DNA from: Aquipseudomonas alcaligenes
Lineage (GTDB): Bacteria > Pseudomonadota > Gammaproteobacteria > Pseudomonadales > Pseudomonadaceae
DNA: 64,000 nucleotides
Assembly: GCF_900156545.1 (NCBI RefSeq)
Contig: NZ_FTNW01000002.1
Coordinates: forward strand, 248,001 to 312,000
Reading direction: 5' to 3'
Shown here: positions 34,321-44,120 of the stretch, piece by piece
Layout: each line of letters begins with the position of its first letter
How positions within the stretch are numbered: the first letter of the stretch is position 1
The notes under the pieces: model-generated
What the model saw: only the letters and a program-made list of their open reading frames with translations
The model's database searches: none
What the model was told of the DNA's origin: nothing
Made by a program: the position numbers and the translations under genes

Positions 34321-36708
34321 ATGAACGACCAGGACAACACGCCGGAAATCATCGAAGCCGCTACCACCAGCCTGGCTCTGCCTGGGCAGAATCTGCCGGA
34401 CAAGCTCTACGTCATCCCCATCCACAACCGCCCGTTCTTCCCCGCACAGGTGCTGCCGGTCATCGTCAATGACGAGCACTGGGCCGAGACCCTGGAGCTG
34501 GTGGCCAATACCGAGCACAAGTGCCTGGCGCTGTTCTACGTCGACCAGCCGGTGACCGACCCACGCCACTTCGACACCGCCAGCCTGCCCGAGCACGGCA
34601 CCCTGGTGCGCGTGCACCATGCCAGCCGCGGCGATGGCAAGCTGCAGTTCGTCGCCCAGGGCCTGAGCCGGGTGCGCGTTCGCGGCTGGCTCAAGCGCCA
34701 CCGCCCACCCTACCTGGCCGAGGTGGACTATCCGCAAAGCCCGGCCGACCCGCGCGACGAGGTCAAGGCCTACGGCATGGCGCTGATCAACGCGATCAAG
34801 GAACTCCTGCCGCTCAACCCGCTGTACAGCGAGGAACTGAAAAACTATCTCAACCGCTTCAGCCCGAATGATCCGTCGCCGCTGACCGACTTCGCCGCCG
34901 CGCTGACCACCGCCAGCCCCGCCGAGCTGCAGGAGGTGCTGGACTGCGTGCCGATCCTGCGACGCATGGAGAAAGTGCTGCCGCTGCTGCGCAAGGAAGT
35001 GGAGGTGGCGCGCCTGCAGAAGGAGCTGTCCGCCGAGGTCAACCGCAAGATCGGCGAGCACCAGCGCCAGTTCTTCCTCAAGGAGCAGCTCAAGGTGATC
35101 CAGCAGGAGCTGGGCATCACCAAGGACGACCGCAGCGCCGATGCCGACGAGTTCCGCGCGCGCCTGGCCGGCAAGACCCTGACCGCCCAGGCGCAGAAGC
35201 GCATCGACGAGGAGCTGGGCAAGCTGGCCATTCTGGAAACCGGCTCGCCCGAGTACGCGGTAACCCGCAACTACCTGGACTGGGCCACCAGCCTGCCCTG
35301 GGGCGTGTTCTGCGCAGACAAGCTCGACCTCGGCCATGCCCGCCAGGTGCTGGACAGGCACCACGCCGGCATGGACGACATCAAGGCGCGCATCACCGAG
35401 TTCCTCGCCGTCGGCGCCTTCAAGGGCGAGATTGCCGGCAGCATCGTGCTGCTGGTCGGTCCGCCCGGCGTGGGCAAGACCAGCATCGGCAAGTCCATCG
35501 CCGAATCCCTCGGCCGGCCGTTCTACCGCTTCAGCGTCGGCGGCATGCGCGACGAAGCGGAGATCAAGGGCCACCGCCGCACCTACATCGGCGCCATGCC
35601 CGGCAAGCTGGTGCAGGCGCTCAAGGAAGCCGAGGTGATGAACCCGGTGATCATGCTCGACGAGATCGACAAGATGGGCGCCAGCTACCAGGGCGACCCG
35701 GCCTCGGCGCTGCTGGAGACCCTCGATCCCGAGCAGAACGTCGAATTCCTCGACCACTACCTGGACCTGCGCCTGGACCTGTCCAAGGTGCTGTTCGTCT
35801 GCACCGCCAATACCCTGGATTCCATTCCTGGTCCGCTGCTCGACCGCATGGAGGTGATCCGCCTGTCCGGCTACATCACCGAGGAGAAGCTGGCCATCGC
35901 CAAGCGCCACCTGTGGCCGCGCCAGCTGGACAAGGCCGGGGTGAAGAAATCCCAGCTGAGCCTCAGCGACGCCGCACTCAAGGCGGTGATCGAGGGCTAC
36001 GCCCGCGAGGCCGGCGTGCGCCAGCTGGAAAAGCAGCTGGGCAAACTGGTGCGCAAGGCGGTGGTCAAGCTGCTCGACGAGCCTGGCAAGCCGGTGAAGA
36101 TCGGCCCCAGGGACCTGGAAGGCTACCTCGGCATGCCGCTGTTCCGCGGCGAGCAGGTACTGTCCGGTACCGGCATCATCACCGGCCTGGCCTGGACCAG
36201 CATGGGCGGCGCTACCCTGCCGATCGAGGCCACGCGCATCCACACGCTCAACCGCGGCTTCAAGCTCACCGGCCAGCTCGGCGAGGTGATGAAGGAGTCG
36301 GCGGAAATCGCCTACAGCTACGTCACTGCCCATCTGAAGCAGTACGGCGGTGATCCGACCTTCTTCGATCAGGCCTTCGTCCACCTGCATGTGCCGGACG
36401 GCGCCACGCCGAAGGATGGCCCCAGCGCCGGCATCAGCATGGCCAGCGCCCTGCTCTCCCTGGCACGCCAGCAGGCGCCGAAGAAGGGCGTGGCGATGAC
36501 CGGCGAGCTGTCGCTGACCGGCCAGGTACTGGCCATCGGTGGCGTGCGCGAGAAGGTTATTGCTGCACGCCGGCAGAAAATCTTCGAGCTGATCCTGCCG
36601 GAGGCCAACCGCGGCGATTTCGCCGAACTGCCGGACTACCTGAAGGAAGGCCTCACCGTGTACTTCGCCAAACGCTACGCCGACGTGGCCAAGGTTCTGT
36701 TCGGCTAG
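34321..36708 (+). CDS. asrA: Lon-family ATP-dependent protease, AsrA-like second Lon
   Basis: A 795-residue Lon protease: N-terminal substrate domain (about 25-215), coiled coil (about 225-280), AAA+ domain with Walker A GPPGVGKT (380-387) and Walker B VIMLDEIDK, and a C-terminal protease domain with Ser702 in PKDGPSAG and Lys745 in GVREKV, the dyad spacing of E. coli Lon. Size and the following Icp gene match P. aeruginosa AsrA, the stress-linked second Lon, rather than the clpX-adjacent housekeeping Lon. The ATG at 34321 follows GAGG; the upstream extension covers the end of the preceding gene in another frame. Confidence 0.88.
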   Translation: MNDQDNTPEIIEAATTSLALPGQNLPDKLYVIPIHNRPFFPAQVLPVIVNDEHWAETLELVANTEHKCLALFYVDQPVTDPRHFDTASLPEHGTLVRVHHASRGDGKLQFVAQGLSRVRVRGWLKRHRPPYLAEVDYPQSPADPRDEVKAYGMALINAIKELLPLNPLYSEELKNYLNRFSPNDPSPLTDFAAALTTASPAELQEVLDCVPILRRMEKVLPLLRKEVEVARLQKELSAEVNRKIGEHQRQFFLKEQLKVIQQELGITKDDRSADADEFRARLAGKTLTAQAQKRIDEELGKLAILETGSPEYAVTRNYLDWATSLPWGVFCADKLDLGHARQVLDRHHAGMDDIKARITEFLAVGAFKGEIAGSIVLLVGPPGVGKTSIGKSIAESLGRPFYRFSVGGMRDEAEIKGHRRTYIGAMPGKLVQALKEAEVMNPVIMLDEIDKMGASYQGDPASALLETLDPEQNVEFLDHYLDLRLDLSKVLFVCTANTLDSIPGPLLDRMEVIRLSGYITEEKLAIAKRHLWPRQLDKAGVKKSQLSLSDAALKAVIEGYAREAGVRQLEKQLGKLVRKAVVKLLDEPGKPVKIGPRDLEGYLGMPLFRGEQVLSGTGIITGLAWTSMGGATLPIEATRIHTLNRGFKLTGQLGEVMKESAEIAYSYVTAHLKQYGGDPTFFDQAFVHLHVPDGATPKDGPSAGISMASALLSLARQQAPKKGVAMTGELSLTGQVLAIGGVREKVIAARRQKIFELILPEANRGDFAELPDYLKEGLTVYFAKRYADVAKVLFG

Positions 36709-36799
36709 CCATGAAGCGCCTCATCGCCGCCTGCAGCCCTCGCCGGCACCAAGAGCCAGCGGCTATGCTGTGCGGGTTTTCGATCGACAGGAGTCCGCC

Positions 36800-37201
36800 A
36801 TGAACCGTGCCCACCGCCTGCTGCTGCCCTACAGCCTTGCCCTGCTGGCCGCCTGCAGTACGCAGCCCAAGCCCAGTGTCAGCGTGGAGGAGAAGCAGCT
36901 GGGCCGTTGCCCGATGCAGCTGCACAGCGGGCAGACGCTGACCGTGACCCTGCCGAGCAACCCCACCACCGGCTTTCGCTGGGTAGTGGAGGACGCCGCC
37001 TCCGGCGTGCTGCGCAGCCTGGGCCAGGAGGTCTACACCACACCGGAGAATGCCGGTGTGGTTGGCGCCGCCGGGCAGTCCAGCTGGCGCTACCAGGTCT
37101 ACCAGGCGGGCGAAGGCCGACTGCTGATGCACTACCGCCGCCCCTGGGAAGCGGAAGTGGCACCGGCCAAGACCGTCGATTGCCAGATCAACGTGCGCTG
37201 A
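36800..37201 (+). CDS. icp: Chagasin-type inhibitor of cysteine peptidases, lipoprotein
   Basis: A 133-residue I42-family inhibitor. The lipoprotein signal ends in LLAAC (Cys19). The three inhibitor loops are recognisable: NPTTGF, the glycine-rich VVGAAGQ, and RRPWE. It should block papain-like cysteine peptidases in the periplasm or at the outer membrane. The ATG at 36800 follows AGGAG by 7 bp. The gene lies 91 bp after the AsrA-like Lon, as in P. aeruginosa. Confidence 0.88.
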   Translation: MNRAHRLLLPYSLALLAACSTQPKPSVSVEEKQLGRCPMQLHSGQTLTVTLPSNPTTGFRWVVEDAASGVLRSLGQEVYTTPENAGVVGAAGQSSWRYQVYQAGEGRLLMHYRRPWEAEVAPAKTVDCQINVR

Positions 37202-37211
37202 GGCGAAGGCA

Positions 37212-37403
37212 GTGGCGCGGGTACGCCTCCCCAAAAACCTGGGCGACTGCGAAATCATCATCACCAAAGCAGGCAGCCCAGCGGTCTGGAATCGCAAGTC
37301 CGGCAAGAATCGATTTCTGCTGGCCTGCCGCAACATCGAAGAGGCCGAGAAGGTGTTGCAGAAAATCAGAGCCAATGACGGACAGGAAGACATCTGGCTG
37401 TAG
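37212..37403 (+). CDS. Small conserved protein of unknown function
   Basis: 63 residues from a GTG at 37212, preceded by GAAGG. It is 10 bp after icp. LGDCEIIITKAGSPAVWNRKSGKNRFLLACRN looks like a compact folded protein with normal codon bias. No domain is recognised; coupling to icp is likely from the spacing. Confidence 0.55.
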   Translation: MARVRLPKNLGDCEIIITKAGSPAVWNRKSGKNRFLLACRNIEEAEKVLQKIRANDGQEDIWL

Positions 37404-37499
37404 CCACTGACGCAATCAGCCTCCCCCGCTGTCATGCCGCGCACTGCCGCCGGCCCCTCCGACAGCCATACTGGGCGCAAACAACAAGAGAGTTCCGCC

Positions 37500-38153
37500 A
37501 TGCGCCCATTGCTCCTGACCGTCGCCCTGGTCGGCGTCGCCTTGTTCCTCGTTGGCCTGCAGCTGAACCTGCCGTGGCTATGCCTGCTCAGCAAGCCGCT
37601 GCCGATGCTCGCGCTGCTGGTCTGGCTGCGCGAGGCGCCGGCCGGAGCCTATCGGCGCTGGATCTCCATCGGCCTGTGGCTGTCGCTGCTCGGCGACATG
37701 CTGCTGCAGTGGCCGGCGGACCTGTTCGTGTTCGGCCTGGGTGCCTTCCTGCTCGCCCACCTGGCCTACCTGCTGGCCTATCTGGGCGATACCCGCCGCC
37801 TGGCACCACTCGACCTGCTGATCGCCGCGCTGGCGGCCGGCGGCATGTTCTTCATCCTGGCCCGCGCCGGACTGGGCCCGCTGTTGCTGCCGGTGGCGCT
37901 GTACAGCCTGGCCATCGGCGCCATGCTCTGGCGCGCCCTGGCCCGGGTCGGTGTGGTGCCGCCGCGTTCGGCCTGGCTGGCGGCCGGCGGTGCGGCGCTG
38001 TTCGTGCTGTCGGACAGCCTGATCGGCATCAACCGTTTCGTCGCGCCGTTCGAGGGCGCGCGCCACGCCATTATCCTCAGCTACTGGCTGGGCCAGTTCG
38101 GCATCGCCGCCTCGGCAGTGGCACTGGCCGCTCCGCGCCAAACAGCGGCCTAG
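37500..38153 (+). CDS. YhhN-family membrane protein (lysoplasmalogenase-like)
   Basis: A 217-residue inner-membrane protein with about eight hydrophobic helices and the YhhN marks LLSKPLPMLALL, GLWLSLLGDMLLQW (with the conserved GD), GAFLLAHLAYLLAY and FVLSDSLIGINRF. Characterised relatives hydrolyse the vinyl ether of lysoplasmalogens; bacterial activity is mostly assumed. The ATG at 37500 is chosen because the first helix begins there. Confidence 0.82.
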   Translation: MRPLLLTVALVGVALFLVGLQLNLPWLCLLSKPLPMLALLVWLREAPAGAYRRWISIGLWLSLLGDMLLQWPADLFVFGLGAFLLAHLAYLLAYLGDTRRLAPLDLLIAALAAGGMFFILARAGLGPLLLPVALYSLAIGAMLWRALARVGVVPPRSAWLAAGGAALFVLSDSLIGINRFVAPFEGARHAIILSYWLGQFGIAASAVALAAPRQTAA

Positions 38154-38244
38154 ACTGGTCCGAGCAACCGGGGCGCCCATCGCGGTTGGGTTGGCGCCCG
38201 CTCTTGGCTAGAATGCCGGCCTTTTCCGCCGTGAACCGACCGCC

Positions 38245-38988
38245 GTGAAACAGCAGCCCGACCGACTCTTCGCCCAGCCCCTGGACCAGGTGCCGGACTT
38301 CGTCTTCAACGAGGACGTGGCCAAGGTCTTTCCGGACATGATCAAGCGCTCGGTGCCGGGCTACCCGACCATCGTCGAGAACCTCGGCGTGCTCGCCGCG
38401 CAGTTCGCCCAGCCGCACAGCGCCCTGTATGACCTCGGCTGCTCGCTCGGCGCCGTGACCCAGGCCCTGCGCCGCCATGTGCGCAGCGACGACTGCCGGG
38501 TAATCGCGGTGGACAACTCGCCTGCCATGGTCGAGCGCTGCGCCGAGTACCTGCATGCCCAGGACGCGATGTTCCAGGAGCTGTTGCCGGTCGAAGTGAT
38601 CGAGGCCGACATCCTCGCCCTGGAGTTCCAGCCTGCCTCGCTGGTGGCGCTCAACTTCACCCTGCAGTTCATCGCCCCCGAACAGCGCCTGGAGCTGCTC
38701 ACGCGCATCCGCCAGGCGCTGCTGCCGGGCGGTGCGCTGATCCTCTCGGAGAAGCTGCGCTTTGCCGACGAAGCCGAGCACGAGCTGCTCGGCGAACTGC
38801 ACCTGGCCTTCAAGCGTGCCAATGGCTACAGCGAGCTGGAAATCGCGCAGAAGCGCAGCGCCATCGAGAACGTGATGAAGCCCGACAGCCTGGAGCAGCA
38901 CCGCGAGCGCCTGCTGGCCGCCGGCTTCTCCAAGGTCATGCCCTGGTTCCAGTGCCTCAACTTCGCCTCGCTGATCGCCCTGCCATGA
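38245..38988 (+). CDS. cmoA: Carboxy-S-adenosyl-L-methionine synthase
   Basis: A 247-residue class I SAM enzyme that makes carboxy-SAM from SAM and prephenate for tRNA wobble uridine modification. The SAM loop is [14 protein letters not shown], and [26 protein letters not shown] and LNFTLQFI are CmoA marks. It starts at GTG 38245. The stop overlaps the cmoB start (ATGATG), as expected for the pair whose product is passed directly to CmoB. Confidence 0.93.
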   Translation: MKQQPDRLFAQPLDQVPDFVFNEDVAKVFPDMIKRSVPGYPTIVENLGVLAAQFAQPHSALYDLGCSLGAVTQALRRHVRSDDCRVIAVDNSPAMVERCAEYLHAQDAMFQELLPVEVIEADILALEFQPASLVALNFTLQFIAPEQRLELLTRIRQALLPGGALILSEKLRFADEAEHELLGELHLAFKRANGYSELEIAQKRSAIENVMKPDSLEQHRERLLAAGFSKVMPWFQCLNFASLIALP

Positions 38989-39956
38989 TGCTCTCCCGCC
39001 TAGACCTCGACGCCTTGCAACAGCAACTGGCCGGTACACCGCTGCAGGACTGGGCCGCCGGCCTGCCCGGCCAGCTCGACGCCAAGCTGGCCGTCGGCCA
39101 CGGCGACCTGGAGCGCTGGTTCGCCGCCGTCGCGGCCCTGCCGACGCTGCCCGTCGAACATGCCGAACTGCGCGAGGCACTGCGCCTGGAGGGCGCCTGC
39201 GACGAGGCGACCCGCGCCGCGCTGAAGACGGCCCTGCAGGGCCTGATCCCCTGGCGCAAGGGCCCCTTCGAGCTCTTCGGCGTGCACATCGACACCGAAT
39301 GGCGCTCGGACTGGAAATGGTCGCGGGTGGCCCCGCACCTGGACCTGGCCGGCAAGCGCATCCTCGATGTCGGTTGCGGCAACGGTTACTACATGTGGCG
39401 CATGCTCGGCGCGGGTGCCGAGGCCGTGGTCGGCGTCGATCCCAACTGGCTGTTCCTCAACCAGTTCCTCGCGGTCAAAAACTATCTGCCGGATGCTGCC
39501 GCCTGGCACCTGCCGCTGGCGCTGGAGGAACTCCCAGCCAAGCTGGAAGGCTTCGATACCGTGTTCTCCATGGGCGTGCTGTACCACCGCCGCTCGCCCA
39601 TCGACCACCTGCTCGACCTCAAGGATACGCTGCTGCGCGGCGGCGAGCTGGTGCTGGAGACCCTGGTGGTCGAGGGCGACGCCCAGCAGGTGCTGGTACC
39701 CGAGGACCGCTACGCGATGATGCGCAATGTCTGGTTCCTGCCCTCGGTGCCGGCGCTGGAGCTGTGGCTGCGCCGGGCCGGCTTCGTCGACGTGCGCTGC
39801 GTCGACGTCTCCACCACCAGCGTCGAGGAACAGCGCGCTACCGACTGGATGCGCTTCCAGTCCCTGCCCGACTTCCTCGACCCGGCCGACCACAGCCGCA
39901 CCGTCGAGGGTTTGCCGTCACCGACGCGAGCCGTGCTGCTGGCACGCAAGCCCTGA
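38985..39956 (+). CDS. cmoB: tRNA U34 carboxymethyltransferase
   Basis: A 323-residue enzyme that transfers carboxymethyl from carboxy-SAM to 5-hydroxyuridine-34, forming cmo5U in several tRNAs. The methyltransferase loop is [16 protein letters not shown], with [24 protein letters not shown] and [10 protein letters not shown] typical of CmoB. Two ATGs (38985 and 38988) overlap the cmoA stop; the first gives ATGA-type coupling. Confidence 0.93.
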   Translation: MMLSRLDLDALQQQLAGTPLQDWAAGLPGQLDAKLAVGHGDLERWFAAVAALPTLPVEHAELREALRLEGACDEATRAALKTALQGLIPWRKGPFELFGVHIDTEWRSDWKWSRVAPHLDLAGKRILDVGCGNGYYMWRMLGAGAEAVVGVDPNWLFLNQFLAVKNYLPDAAAWHLPLALEELPAKLEGFDTVFSMGVLYHRRSPIDHLLDLKDTLLRGGELVLETLVVEGDAQQVLVPEDRYAMMRNVWFLPSVPALELWLRRAGFVDVRCVDVSTTSVEEQRATDWMRFQSLPDFLDPADHSRTVEGLPSPTRAVLLARKP

Positions 39957-40028
39957 TGGGCAGAAAGTCGCATTGCACTGCCGGCTGAATCGCCCACACT
40001 GATAGACAGACTCCGGTGGACTGCCTGC

Positions 40029-40787
40029 ATGTTCCGATACCTGCCGCTTCTGGCCTGCCTTTTACTGGCCGTACCTGGCCGTGCGGAACAGGCGCAGCTG
40101 CAGTTTTTCACCGAGGAATACGCCCCCATCAGCTTCCTGCACAACGGCATCGCCGACGGCATGGCCAGCGAGCTGGTGCGCGCCCTGCTGCAACGCCTGG
40201 GCGAGACGGCCAGCATTCAGGTGGTGCCCTGGTCGAGGGGCTACCATATCGTGCAACGCACTCCCGGCACCGCATTGTTCGTCACCATCCGCACGGCGGA
40301 GCGAGAGCCGCACTTCAAATGGGTTGGCCCGATCATGCTGGCGCAGGATGCCTACTACGGCCTGAAAGGCTCCGGACTGAAGATCGACGACCCCAGGCAG
40401 CTGCATGACGTCGGCCCCATCGCGGTGCCGCGCAACTGGTTCACCTACCAGGAGCTGAGCGCTGCCGGCATGCCCAACCTGCTCGGTGTAAACGAGCCCG
40501 AGCAGATGTTTCGCATGCTGCGCCATGGCCGGGTGAAGCTGATCGTTGCCGACAACATGAGCTTCTACGCCCGCGGCGAGGCGGCGCAGCAGGTCGATGG
40601 CCTGGGCCCGGAGGATGTCGAGGTGGTCTACCCCTACCGCAGCTCGGAGGGCTACATCACCTTCTGGCCGGGTACCGACGACGCGGTGGTCCGGCGCTGG
40701 CAGGCAGCACTGGACGCGATGAAGGCCGACGGCAGCTTCAGCCGCATCTACCAGCGCTGGCTGCCCGGCGCCCAGGAGCCGCGCTAG
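40029..40787 (+). CDS. Periplasmic solute-binding protein, family 3
   Basis: A 252-residue secreted protein: signal peptide to about residue 18 (LLLAVPGRAEQ) and a two-lobed binding fold (LQFFTEEYAPISF, GMASELVRALLQRLGE, ITFWPGTDDAVVRRWQAALD). No permease or ATPase gene is adjacent, so it may be an orphan binding protein feeding another transporter or a sensor. Its stop abuts the stop of the convergent S1-domain gene with no gap. Ligand unknown. Confidence 0.8.
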   Translation: MFRYLPLLACLLLAVPGRAEQAQLQFFTEEYAPISFLHNGIADGMASELVRALLQRLGETASIQVVPWSRGYHIVQRTPGTALFVTIRTAEREPHFKWVGPIMLAQDAYYGLKGSGLKIDDPRQLHDVGPIAVPRNWFTYQELSAAGMPNLLGVNEPEQMFRMLRHGRVKLIVADNMSFYARGEAAQQVDGLGPEDVEVVYPYRSSEGYITFWPGTDDAVVRRWQAALDAMKADGSFSRIYQRWLPGAQEPR

Positions 40788-41621
40788 TCAGACCAGTTCG
40801 ATACGGTCTTCGTGGATACGGATCAGACCCTGCTTGAACAGCCCGCCGATGGCCTTCTTGAAGTTGCCCTTGCTCACGCCGAAAGCCTTGCTGATCACCT
40901 CGGGCGGGCTTTTGTCGGACAGCGCCAGGCTGCCGCCGGCGTCGCGCAGGGCGGTGAGAATCTGTTCGGACAGCTCATCGCGCGCCTGCTGACCGACCGG
41001 TTGCAGGCTCAGACTGATCTTGCCGTCGGCTCGCAGCTCCTTGATGAAGCCCTTCTCCTGGGAACCGCCGCGAAGGAACTTGAACACCTCGTTCTTGTGG
41101 ATCAGGCCCCAGTGTTGACCATTGATGATGGCCTTGAAGCCCAGATCGGTCTGTTCCACCACCAGCAGATCGACTTCCTGGCCGACCTGGTAGTTGGCTG
41201 GAACCTTGTCCAGATAGCGGTCCAGACGCGCGGTAGCGGTGATGCGCCGGCTGCGGTCAAGGTAGACGTGCACCACGCAGTAATCGCCGACCTGCAGCGG
41301 ACGCTTCTCCTCGGAGTGCGGCATCAGCAGGTCCTTGGACAGGCCCCAGTCGAAGAACAGGCCGATGCGGTTGATGTCGACCACCTTGAGGCTGGCGAAG
41401 CCGCCGACCTGCACCTTGGGCTTCTCGGTGGTGGCGATCAGGCGATCTTCGCTGTCCAGGTAGACGAACACGTTGAGCCAGTCGCCCACCTCGCAAGGCT
41501 CACCCTTGGGAATGTAGCGCTTGGGCAGGAGGATCTCGCCATCGGCGCCGCCGTCGAGGTAGAGGCCGAAGTCGGCCAGCTTGGCCACCGGCAGAGAGTT
41601 GTAGCGCCCGATCAGAGCCAT
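40788..41621 (-). CDS. S1-domain RNA-binding protein (CvfB/YitL-like)
   Basis: A 277-residue protein with successive S1-like OB modules: MALIGRYNSLPVAKLADFGLYLDGG, then VQVGGFASLKVVDINRIGLFFDWG, then YQVGQEVDLLVVEQTDLGFKAI. These are followed by a C-terminal winged helix (about 215-277; PPEVISKAFGVSKGNFKKAIGGL). This is the CvfB layout; relatives bind RNA and affect virulence gene expression. The start is the ATG at 41621, since the upstream frame lacks family sequence. Confidence 0.85.
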   Translation of the reverse strand: MALIGRYNSLPVAKLADFGLYLDGGADGEILLPKRYIPKGEPCEVGDWLNVFVYLDSEDRLIATTEKPKVQVGGFASLKVVDINRIGLFFDWGLSKDLLMPHSEEKRPLQVGDYCVVHVYLDRSRRITATARLDRYLDKVPANYQVGQEVDLLVVEQTDLGFKAIINGQHWGLIHKNEVFKFLRGGSQEKGFIKELRADGKISLSLQPVGQQARDELSEQILTALRDAGGSLALSDKSPPEVISKAFGVSKGNFKKAIGGLFKQGLIRIHEDRIELV

Positions 41622-41793
41622 GTTCGTCACCCAATTCAAAGAGGCGGGCATTCTACACCCGGCGAGACAGCCGGTTACATGCGCCACTGGCATCTAGCAC
41701 AGGCATGTTTCAGAATCATGGCACGCCGCAACTTCGGCCGGTTCCACCTGTCTGAATGACACGGACTCTCGCTGCCTTATCTCAGGAGCTCCT

Positions 41794-43995
41794 GTGCGCC
41801 CTTCCAGCCATTGGCTGCCTTACCCCGCCGCGTCGCTCGTCGCGCTCGGCTCGCTGTACCTGCTCCTGCCCCTGGCCTGCCGTTACTGGCTGGGCTGGTC
41901 GAGCTGGCCCGGCTATGTCTCGGATCTCGGCATCGGCAGCCTGCTCCTGCTGCTGAGCTATCGTCGCCCCCTGCTGGCCGCACCGCTGGCCGTGGCCTGG
42001 GCGCTGATGCTGCTGGGCAATGCCGAGCTGGTCAATGCGGTGGGGCGCATGCCCGAGCCCAGCGACCTCAAATACCTCAGTGACCCGCAGTTCGTCAGCC
42101 AGTCCACCCAGGGCAGTGGCATCCGCTATCCGCTGCTGGCGGGTGCGCTGACCGTCGCGGCGCTGGCCTGCCTGCTGCTCGGCCGCCGCCAGGGGCCGAG
42201 ACTGTCTCGCTATACCTACGCGCTGCCCGCCGTCCTGCTGCTGGGGCATGCTGCCGACCAGTACCTGGCGCCCAGCGAAAAAGACCAGTGGCAACTGTTC
42301 AACCTGCCGCACAAGGTCCTCGCCGAAAGCACCAGCCGCGCCCGCGTGGCCATCGAGGACTGGTACGCCGGCGAAGAATCCGGCCTGCCGCCGGACATCG
42401 ACGGCCTGACCAAGCTCGACCTCTCCGGCACCCCGCTGCTGCCGGGTGGCGGCAAGGCGCGCAACGTGCTGATCGTCACCCTCGAAGGCATCCCCGGTGC
42501 CTACATCGCCAAGAATCGCCAGTTGATCGGCAGCCCCTACGCGGAAGACCTGATGCCGCGCCTGAGCCAATGGGCAGAGCGCAGCATGACCACGCCGGAC
42601 TATGTGCTACACAACCACCAGACCATTCGCGGCCTGTACGCAATGCTCTGCGGCGACTACGAGAAACTGAACTCCGGCACGCCCAAGGGCGTCGAGCTGC
42701 TGACCAGCGAGACCCGCAACCAGCAGTGCCTGCCGCACCAACTGGGCATGATGGGTTTCCGCACCCACTTCCTGCAGGGTGCCGGCCTGCGCTTCATGGC
42801 CAAGGACCAGATCATGCCGCACATGGGCTTCCAGCAGACCCATGGCCGCGACTGGTTCAAGAACAAGCCCTACCTGGAGTTCCCCTGGGGCATGGACGAC
42901 AAGGCCTACTTCGAAGGCGCGCTGAAATACGTCCAGCAACTGCGGCAGAACCAGCAGCCATGGATGCTCACCCTGCTCACCGTCGGTACCCACCAGCCCT
43001 ACTCCGCGCCCAAGGCGTATCTGGAGCGCTACCCCACCGCCAAGCAGGCCGCCATCGGCTACCTGGACGACGCGGTGGCCGACTTCCTCACAGGGCTGGA
43101 AAAGCAGGGCGTACTCAAGGACACCCTGGTGATCGTCACCTCCGACGAATCCCACGGCCTGGAGAACGTGCGCCTGGCCTCGGCCTGGGGCTTCAACCTG
43201 GTATTCGCCCCGCAGGGCGACAAGCTGCCAGCGGTTAAAACCGGGGTGTACGGCCATGTCGACCTGACCGCATCGGTGCTCGACTACTTCGACCTGCCGG
43301 TGCCGGACAACATTGCCGGGCGCTCGCTGTTCCGCGACTACGCCACGCCGCGCGAGATCATGTCCTACACCAACGGCCTGCTGCGCCAGCACGACGGCAA
43401 GGTGTTCACCGAGTGCACCTTCCAGCAGGTGTGCCGGCGTTATGAAAGCACCCGCTTCATCGCCGCCGAATCCCAGTACCTGGGGCGGGTTACCGGCCGC
43501 CAGGCGCGCCTGGTCAGCCAGCGTGCGGACCTGCTCGACCAGTCCATCACCGGCGGCCAGATCGGCCAGCGCTACCAGTTCGCCAACCGCGAACGGATCG
43601 ACCTCAAGCCCGAGTCGCGTGACGAGTGGGCGGACAACCTGATCGGCGCCCAGTACCTGGAAATGCCCAAGGGCACCCGTACCCGCGTGACCCTGAAGAT
43701 CGAGGCCGTGCGTCTGGATCGCAACGGCGCGGCACTGCGTCTGCTGACCAAGGAATTCGACCGCGACAACAGCCTGGCGATACCGCCGCTGCCACAGCTC
43801 AAGCGCGGTGAAAGCATCCAGCTGAGTTTCGACTTCGACAACCCGGAAACGCGCAAGGCCTTCTCCTTCCATCTGCTGGGCGAAGGCCACGGCGCCATCC
43901 GCATCAGCGACTTCAGCGTGGTCACCGAGCCATTGCCGCCCGAACTGGTGGCGGCCCAGGAGCCGGAGTCGGCCATGGAGGCGGCGGCGCACTGA
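41794..43995 (+). CDS. LtaS/OpgB-like membrane sulfatase (phosphoglycerol transferase superfamily)
   Basis: A 733-residue protein: four or five N-terminal transmembrane helices (within about 8-160), then a large periplasmic alkaline-phosphatase-fold domain. The metal and nucleophile sites fit the LTA synthase group: LIVTLEGIPG supplies the Glu, the likely nucleophile Thr277 lies in HNHQTIRGLYAML, and VTSDESHG supplies the Asp and His. In Gram-negatives such enzymes move phosphoglycerol or phosphoethanolamine onto glycans or lipids. The GTG at 41794 follows AGGAG by 5 bp. Substrate unknown. Confidence 0.82.
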   Translation: MRPSSHWLPYPAASLVALGSLYLLLPLACRYWLGWSSWPGYVSDLGIGSLLLLLSYRRPLLAAPLAVAWALMLLGNAELVNAVGRMPEPSDLKYLSDPQFVSQSTQGSGIRYPLLAGALTVAALACLLLGRRQGPRLSRYTYALPAVLLLGHAADQYLAPSEKDQWQLFNLPHKVLAESTSRARVAIEDWYAGEESGLPPDIDGLTKLDLSGTPLLPGGGKARNVLIVTLEGIPGAYIAKNRQLIGSPYAEDLMPRLSQWAERSMTTPDYVLHNHQTIRGLYAMLCGDYEKLNSGTPKGVELLTSETRNQQCLPHQLGMMGFRTHFLQGAGLRFMAKDQIMPHMGFQQTHGRDWFKNKPYLEFPWGMDDKAYFEGALKYVQQLRQNQQPWMLTLLTVGTHQPYSAPKAYLERYPTAKQAAIGYLDDAVADFLTGLEKQGVLKDTLVIVTSDESHGLENVRLASAWGFNLVFAPQGDKLPAVKTGVYGHVDLTASVLDYFDLPVPDNIAGRSLFRDYATPREIMSYTNGLLRQHDGKVFTECTFQQVCRRYESTRFIAAESQYLGRVTGRQARLVSQRADLLDQSITGGQIGQRYQFANRERIDLKPESRDEWADNLIGAQYLEMPKGTRTRVTLKIEAVRLDRNGAALRLLTKEFDRDNSLAIPPLPQLKRGESIQLSFDFDNPETRKAFSFHLLGEGHGAIRISDFSVVTEPLPPELVAAQEPESAMEAAAH

Positions 43996-44033
43996 ACCGC
44001 GGCCTGCTCTCCCCTCTCCCTGGGAGAAGAACC

Positions 44034-44092
44034 GTAGCCCGGATGCAATCCGGGGAACGCACCGCCTGCTTCCCGGATTACATCCGGGCTAC
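44034..44092. repeat. GTAGCCCGGATGCAATCCGGG inverted repeat element
   Basis: Arms at 44034-44055 and 44072-44092 are inverted copies (one A/G variant in the right arm). It is preceded at 44010-44026 by a short CCCTCTCCCTGGGAG remnant, so both local repeat families meet here. This is the second copy of the element at 30598-30662. Confidence 0.8.
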
Positions 44093-44120
44093 ATGCTGCT
44101 CTCCCCCCCCTGGTCAGCCC

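Noticed and set aside
34294..36390. 698-codon open frame on the minus strand
   Set aside because: It is the antisense shadow of the Lon gene, produced by GC-rich third positions; the composition is typical of such shadows.
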